Of a stretch of 38,260 nt of DNA, positions 34,645 to 38,260 are shown piece after piece. The notes under the pieces were generated by a model that was not told the DNA's origin, did not search any database, and saw only the letters and a list, made by a program, of their open reading frames with translations. Position numbers and translations under genes: made by a program. Source of the DNA: Spirochaetaceae bacterium (GTDB lineage: Bacteria; Spirochaetota; Spirochaetia; Treponematales; Treponemataceae); assembly GCA_017623685.1 (NCBI GenBank), contig JAGAOP010000037.1, forward strand, positions 1 through 38,260, given 5' to 3'. How positions within the stretch are numbered: the stretch's first letter is position 1; every line of letters starts with the position of its first letter.

Positions 34645-36333
34645 ATGTACGAAGACGAATTAGCCCCAGAAATAGCAGCATTACTTTCTGCCACCGCAGA
34701 ATCCTTGCCCTCTACAAAAAAAAATGATTTAGAAATCAACGTTGACGATATTGAAGAAGTTGAAACACCTGTTCCTCAGGTTTCTGAAAAAAAACAAATG
34801 GCATCTGGCGGAGTTCCAGAAGTAGATTTAAGCGTCCGTCAATTTAAGCCCATTACAGAATTTTTCTCTACAACACCCTCTAATGTTTTTGACGATAAAA
34901 ATTATTACAAATCTGCATTAGGTGGTGAAAATGAATCTGCCCAAAGATTACATTCCCTTTTAACAAAATATCTTACCTCTCAAGACCCAAAAGACAGAGC
35001 TGTTTACCGACAGCAAATGGTAAATATTTATTGGGAGTTCTTAAGATCCTTAGCTCCAAAAATGGGAAATTTAGGAATAGCCACTAGCAAAAAAATGTTA
35101 ATGCGTTTTGGTGTTGTACTTCCTTCTCTTTTTACTACAGAGCAAAAAGATACTTTTGCTTCCGTTTTTGTGGACAACCTTCATAATGAACCTGTTTTTT
35201 ACCTTGATGAATGGTTTAGAGAAATTGCAGCAGGCCGCCTAACCTTGTCTGCCACAGACGAAGCTCGACCTGCCCGAAAAAACAGCGGAAACCCCGCAGA
35301 AGAAAACGCAAGAATAATGCAACTTAAAAGCAAAAACTCTGGCAAACTTCAAAATGCAGAAAACTTGCTTTCTTCTAAAGAAAGTCAGCGAGCAATGCTA
35401 GAGGCAGAATTAAAATCTAGGGTTGAACAACTTTGTACTCATGAAGCAATTATTGGTCTTGGAAATCACAAAGCACCTTATTCTGAAAGTCAAAAACGAC
35501 TTTTTTCTGAAATTACAGAAAGATTAAGGTCCCTTTCAAAAGTTGACAAAGAATTAAATGCTCATTTAGCAGAAGTAAAAGAAGCAAAGTCAATTTCTGA
35601 TTCCTTAGATGCAAAATCTGCTTCTACACCTACTAACATTGAAATTAGCAAATCAGATATTTACACCGAATTAGATACAGTTAGGCAAATGGCAAAAATG
35701 ACAGTTGGTCGCCAAGGAAACCATTTCCCTATTTTCACTAGAGAATATTACCACTGTACTCCTAGAGGCACTGGTTTTAGAGAAAATGTTATAGACACAA
35801 TGGCATGGATTGAATCCATTGACCCAAATGTTTTCTGCCGATTGCATAAGAATGTTCAAAACAGAATAGTTCCTTATGTTATTCTTTTACCTACTTACGG
35901 AGACACTGGTTTTTGTTGGGAGCCCTTTGATCGCTACAACAGAATCACAAGCCGAGGTCGAATTGCAATTCCAATGTATCCAAAAGATTTGAAAATTGCT
36001 CTTTTAACAGCTGTGGCAGATTTACGCTGGCAAGTTGCGAAAGAAAAAGCATCTTACTATTGGATGGAAGAAGGTCTAACAGGGCAATATTACCAGTGGC
36101 TTGTTGCACAAAAATTGAAAGGGGATGTAAAAGACTATTTTATCAACGATTATGTTCTTTGGATGACAAAAGAAAGTGATGGTGTTCAACGTTTGGACAA
36201 AGAAGTCCGAGGTATATTCTGGAGACACATGCCCTTCTCTCAAGAGCTAAAGGACAAGCTAAAAACAAGAAGCCTTGTTTACCAAGAATTATATCAGCGT
36301 GATATTAACCGCTCTATGTCAGATGGATATTGA
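34645..36333 (+). CDS. Unknown 562-residue protein, probably spirochaete-specific
   Basis: I do not recognise a family. The first 50 residues are acidic (LEINVDDIEEVETPVPQ), then a helical segment to about 220 (WEFLRSLAPKMGNLGIATSKK, EQKDTFASVFVDNL), a coiled-coil-like stretch about 225-330 rich in Lys/Glu/Ser, and a compact C-terminal domain with tryptophans and tyrosines (TYGDTGFCWEPFDRYNRITS; DLRWQVAKEKASYYW). It has no signal peptide or membrane helix, so it is cytoplasmic. The open frame extends 20 codons upstream, but the promoter boxes lie inside that extension, so the start is MYEDEL at 34645. A strong terminator follows, so it is monocistronic. Confidence 0.75.
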   Translation: MYEDELAPEIAALLSATAESLPSTKKNDLEINVDDIEEVETPVPQVSEKKQMASGGVPEVDLSVRQFKPITEFFSTTPSNVFDDKNYYKSALGGENESAQRLHSLLTKYLTSQDPKDRAVYRQQMVNIYWEFLRSLAPKMGNLGIATSKKMLMRFGVVLPSLFTTEQKDTFASVFVDNLHNEPVFYLDEWFREIAAGRLTLSATDEARPARKNSGNPAEENARIMQLKSKNSGKLQNAENLLSSKESQRAMLEAELKSRVEQLCTHEAIIGLGNHKAPYSESQKRLFSEITERLRSLSKVDKELNAHLAEVKEAKSISDSLDAKSASTPTNIEISKSDIYTELDTVRQMAKMTVGRQGNHFPIFTREYYHCTPRGTGFRENVIDTMAWIESIDPNVFCRLHKNVQNRIVPYVILLPTYGDTGFCWEPFDRYNRITSRGRIAIPMYPKDLKIALLTAVADLRWQVAKEKASYYWMEEGLTGQYYQWLVAQKLKGDVKDYFINDYVLWMTKESDGVQRLDKEVRGIFWRHMPFSQELKDKLKTRSLVYQELYQRDINRSMSDGY

Positions 36334-36361
36334 TTTAATTTTTTCTACACTTTAGATTTTT

Positions 36362-36400
36362 CCCTAAAAACATCTAAGAGGTTTTTAGGGATTTTTTTTT
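36362..36400 (+). terminator. Intrinsic terminator of the 562-residue gene
   Basis: CCCTAAAAAC (36362-36371) pairs with GTTTTTAGGG (36381-36390), with a 9-nt loop and then A and nine T. Confidence 0.92.
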
Positions 36401-36428
36401 GGAATATAATTTTGAAAAAACTCAGTAC

Positions 36429-36668
36429 TTATTTATTTGACTTTCCGTCTATTCCAATTTTTACAGCTAATACTTTGTTGATTTTTTGAGAAAAAAATGT
36501 ACCAAAAAATATAGCTAAAAGAAAGGCAACGGGCAACAAACTAACTCCCTTTTCTTTTAAGAAATAAAGGATAAGAAAAGTTGCCCCTAAAAGAATTATT
36601 CCCATTATAAGAATTGTAATAATGGAACTTAAAACTACAAACAAAACAGATTTTTGGTTATGCGTCAT
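36429..36668 (-). CDS. Small two-helix membrane protein, unknown function
   Basis: The 79-residue protein has two long hydrophobic helices (about 7-36 and 43-62) and a short basic tail. It matches no family I can name. Its ATG lies inside the last codons of lspA (11-nt overlap), so translation depends on lspA. Coupling hints at a link to lipoprotein processing or the envelope, without proof. Confidence 0.65.
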   Translation of the reverse strand: MTHNQKSVLFVVLSSIITILIMGIILLGATFLILYFLKEKGVSLLPVAFLLAIFFGTFFSQKINKVLAVKIGIDGKSNK

Positions 36669-37230
36669 GGTTATTTTCTTGTTCTTTTGATAATTTTTTA
36701 TCTTGAATCATAGCTTTTATCAATGAAATAATTAATAAAGCACTACAAACACATATAGCAGAATCAGCTACATTAAATGTAGGCCAACGTTCTAGTCCAA
36801 ATATTCCATAAAACTTTACATCGATAAAGTCCACAACACCTTCAGGACGAAAAAATCTGTCTACAAGGTTTCCTAAACCACCACCTACAATTCCAGCAAT
36901 AGCCCATCTTTGGAATTTAGTAAAATCATTGCTTTTAAAGTATACAACCAACACTAAAACCAACACGATTAAAGGTATTACACCTAAAACCAACATTCTG
37001 GGGATATCTGATAAACCATGACCCATGCTAAAAGCAGCTCCTGGATTATAAACATGAATTATTCTAAGAAAATCCCCTCCAAAAGAAGCTCCCACTGAAT
37101 AAGGAGCAATATTTTTTGTTATTAGCCATTTTGTAATCTGGTCTACAACAAGAATTGCCACAGTTAAAAAAAGAGGAATAATCTTTACCCACTTATTAGT
37201 GTTTTTTTCAACAGAAATATCGTTATTCAT
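36658..37230 (-). CDS. lspA: Lipoprotein signal peptidase (signal peptidase II)
   Basis: The 190-residue membrane aspartyl protease cuts the signal peptide before the lipidated cysteine. Its four helices, the NPGAAFS motif near 62, and both catalytic Asp residues are present: Asp124 in GNLVDRF and Asp156 in FNVADSAI. It is slightly longer than usual because of an N-terminal cytoplasmic stretch. The ATG at 37230 has no Shine-Dalgarno; TATAGT lies 8 nt upstream on the minus strand, but the -35 is poor. It is downstream of the Nif3-like gene on the same strand. Confidence 0.95.
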   Translation of the reverse strand: MNNDISVEKNTNKWVKIIPLFLTVAILVVDQITKWLITKNIAPYSVGASFGGDFLRIIHVYNPGAAFSMGHGLSDIPRMLVLGVIPLIVLVLVLVVYFKSNDFTKFQRWAIAGIVGGGLGNLVDRFFRPEGVVDFIDVKFYGIFGLERWPTFNVADSAICVCSALLIISLIKAMIQDKKLSKEQENNHDA

Positions 37231-37287
37231 ACTAATATACTATACTATCCACAAACTAAAGTCTAGAACCCTAAATAAAGCACAATG

Positions 37288-38055
37288 CTATAAACCAGTT
37301 GGAACATCAATAAATACAGTTTCAATTCCTTTTTCTGCAGATATTTTTTCCATTACCAAAGAAACCCCAACTGTTTCTGTTTGATAATGGCCACCTGCAA
37401 TCACAGCGATTTGAGCTTCTTTCGCAAGATGATATTGCTCGTGGTAAATCTCGCCTGTAATATAGAGGTCATAACCTTTTTCTATTCCGTCAGATAATTC
37501 ACGTCCAGCACCTCCGGATATTATCCCTACACTTTGAATTTCTTTTTTTCCAAAGGGTAAGACATGCAAAGGTTTTTCACCTTGAGGAAACAATTTTTGG
37601 GATATTTGGTCTAGAGTAAGAGGTTTCGGTAATTTTCCACCAACACCTATTTCCATACCTTTCCACATGCCAAAAGTTTCAAGTTGTTGTAAATTCAGTC
37701 TTTTTGCCAAACCAAAATTATTTCCCACTTCCATATTGGCATCCAAGGGAATATGACAAGCATATAATGCCACATCATTTTTTATCAGCTCTCGAATTCG
37801 ATTCCCGTAATCACCTCGGATAGGATTGCAAGCCCCCCAAAACATTCCATGATGAACAAATAATAATTGAGCTTCTTCTTGTATTGCTTTTTTTATCGTT
37901 TCTAAACATGCATCAACGGCAAATGCAACTTTTTTTATTTCTTTTGTTTCTGGGCTACTATTATCAACTTGAATGCCGTTTCTAGAAGAATCCGCTGAAT
38001 ACTTTTCAAACTCCAAAAAAGACCTAAAATATAAATCTAGTTCACTAAGTGTCAT
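37288..38055 (-). CDS. Nif3-like dinuclear metal-centre protein (YbgI/YqfO family)
   Basis: The 255-residue protein has the family's metal-binding residues: VHHGMFWG near 67, HIPLDAN near 100 and GGHYQTETVG near 222. Family members form hexameric rings with a two-metal site; some act as GTP cyclohydrolase I type 2-like or cell-wall factors, but the cellular role is uncertain. AAGGAG precedes the ATG, and this Shine-Dalgarno lies within an 82-bp repeat (38060-38141). Confidence 0.93.
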   Translation of the reverse strand: MTLSELDLYFRSFLEFEKYSADSSRNGIQVDNSSPETKEIKKVAFAVDACLETIKKAIQEEAQLLFVHHGMFWGACNPIRGDYGNRIRELIKNDVALYACHIPLDANMEVGNNFGLAKRLNLQQLETFGMWKGMEIGVGGKLPKPLTLDQISQKLFPQGEKPLHVLPFGKKEIQSVGIISGGAGRELSDGIEKGYDLYITGEIYHEQYHLAKEAQIAVIAGGHYQTETVGVSLVMEKISAEKGIETVFIDVPTGL

Positions 38056-38059
38056 TTTC

Positions 38060-38260
38060 TACTCCTTAATAAACACCACGTTTAGCGGCGAGCCATGGAT
38101 GGCGAGAATCTCAGATTGAAAAGCTCAACGGAATTTCAACCTGAAATGATAAAAAATTCAAGGAAGTATTTTTTATCATACTCCTTAATAAACACCGCGT
38201 TTAGCGGCGAGCCATGGATGGCGAGAATCTCAGGTTGAAAAGCGCAACGGAATTTCAACC
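38060..38260 (-). repeat. Two copies of an 82-bp direct repeat with hairpins
   Basis: Copy 1 is 38060-38141 and copy 2 is 38179-38260, period 119 nt, 79 of 82 bases identical. The 37-nt linker holds a perfect GATAAAAAA/TTTTTTATC hairpin (38148-38156 with 38168-38176 or so). Each unit contains a GGTTGAAA-type dyad and the CCATGG core with flanking GGCGAG. On the minus strand each unit ends in TAAGGAGTA, a Shine-Dalgarno. Copy 2 runs off the window edge, so the array may continue. Confidence 0.85.

Noticed and set aside
38140..38190. Small ORF inside the terminal repeat (minus strand, MIKNTSLNFLSF...)
   Set aside because: It has a Shine-Dalgarno but is only about 23 codons, spans the linker hairpin and repeat boundary, and has no recognisable product. 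More likely a by-product of the repeat.

Overview
The window looks like a chromosomal segment of a low-GC spirochaete, most probably a host-associated Treponema (inference). The reasons are: the gene order tRNA-Thr, rpmG, tRNA-Trp, secE, nusG, rplK, rplA, rplJ, rplL, rpoB, rpoC, rpsL, rpsG; an Asn at the RpoB position equivalent to E. coli Ser531, reported as typical of rifampicin-resistant spirochaetes; relaxed lipoprotein signals; and several envelope or unknown proteins that resemble nothing outside spirochaetes that I can name.

Layout. 1-311 is the 3' end of trpB. 312-838 is non-coding and full of short tandem repeats, hairpins and a GC-rich block. 839-4001 is a redox island: a three-domain flavodoxin/SCP2-like/membrane fusion, convergent with a tight operon of a TlpA thioredoxin, a 47-residue CXXC microprotein and a membrane polyferredoxin. 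4141-6735 holds a small membrane protein, a MinD/ParA ATPase and lgt. 6768-10764 (minus strand) carries an unknown 505-residue protein overlapping a PTS EIIA gene, followed by transketolase. 11104-11547 is a small heat-shock protein whose upstream region matches both a sigma70 and a sigma54 promoter. 11627-15719 (minus) is a livHMGF branched-chain amino-acid ABC transporter followed by a CBS-CBS-ACT protein, with no binding-protein gene in view.

16001-28372 (minus) is the core transcription/translation block, driven by a strong promoter upstream of tRNA-Thr and ended by a strong hairpin after rpoC; rpsL-rpsG follow as a separate unit. 28468-30314 (minus) encodes a lipoprotein and an NlpC/P60 peptidase joined to what looks like an outer-membrane beta-barrel. 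30448-32175 is an acyl-CoA ligase. A divergent pair (DUF456 protein; era with a coupled DUF4230 gene), an unknown 562-residue protein, then lspA with a coupled small membrane gene, and a Nif3-like gene follow. The window ends in two copies of an 82-bp repeat, one of which supplies the Shine-Dalgarno of the Nif3-like gene.

The most noteworthy signals are the microprotein-containing redox operon, the flavodoxin-SCP2-membrane fusion, the P60-barrel fusion, and a recurrent promoter arrangement (-10 box ending about 6 nt before ATG, no Shine-Dalgarno) that predicts leaderless mRNAs for several genes.
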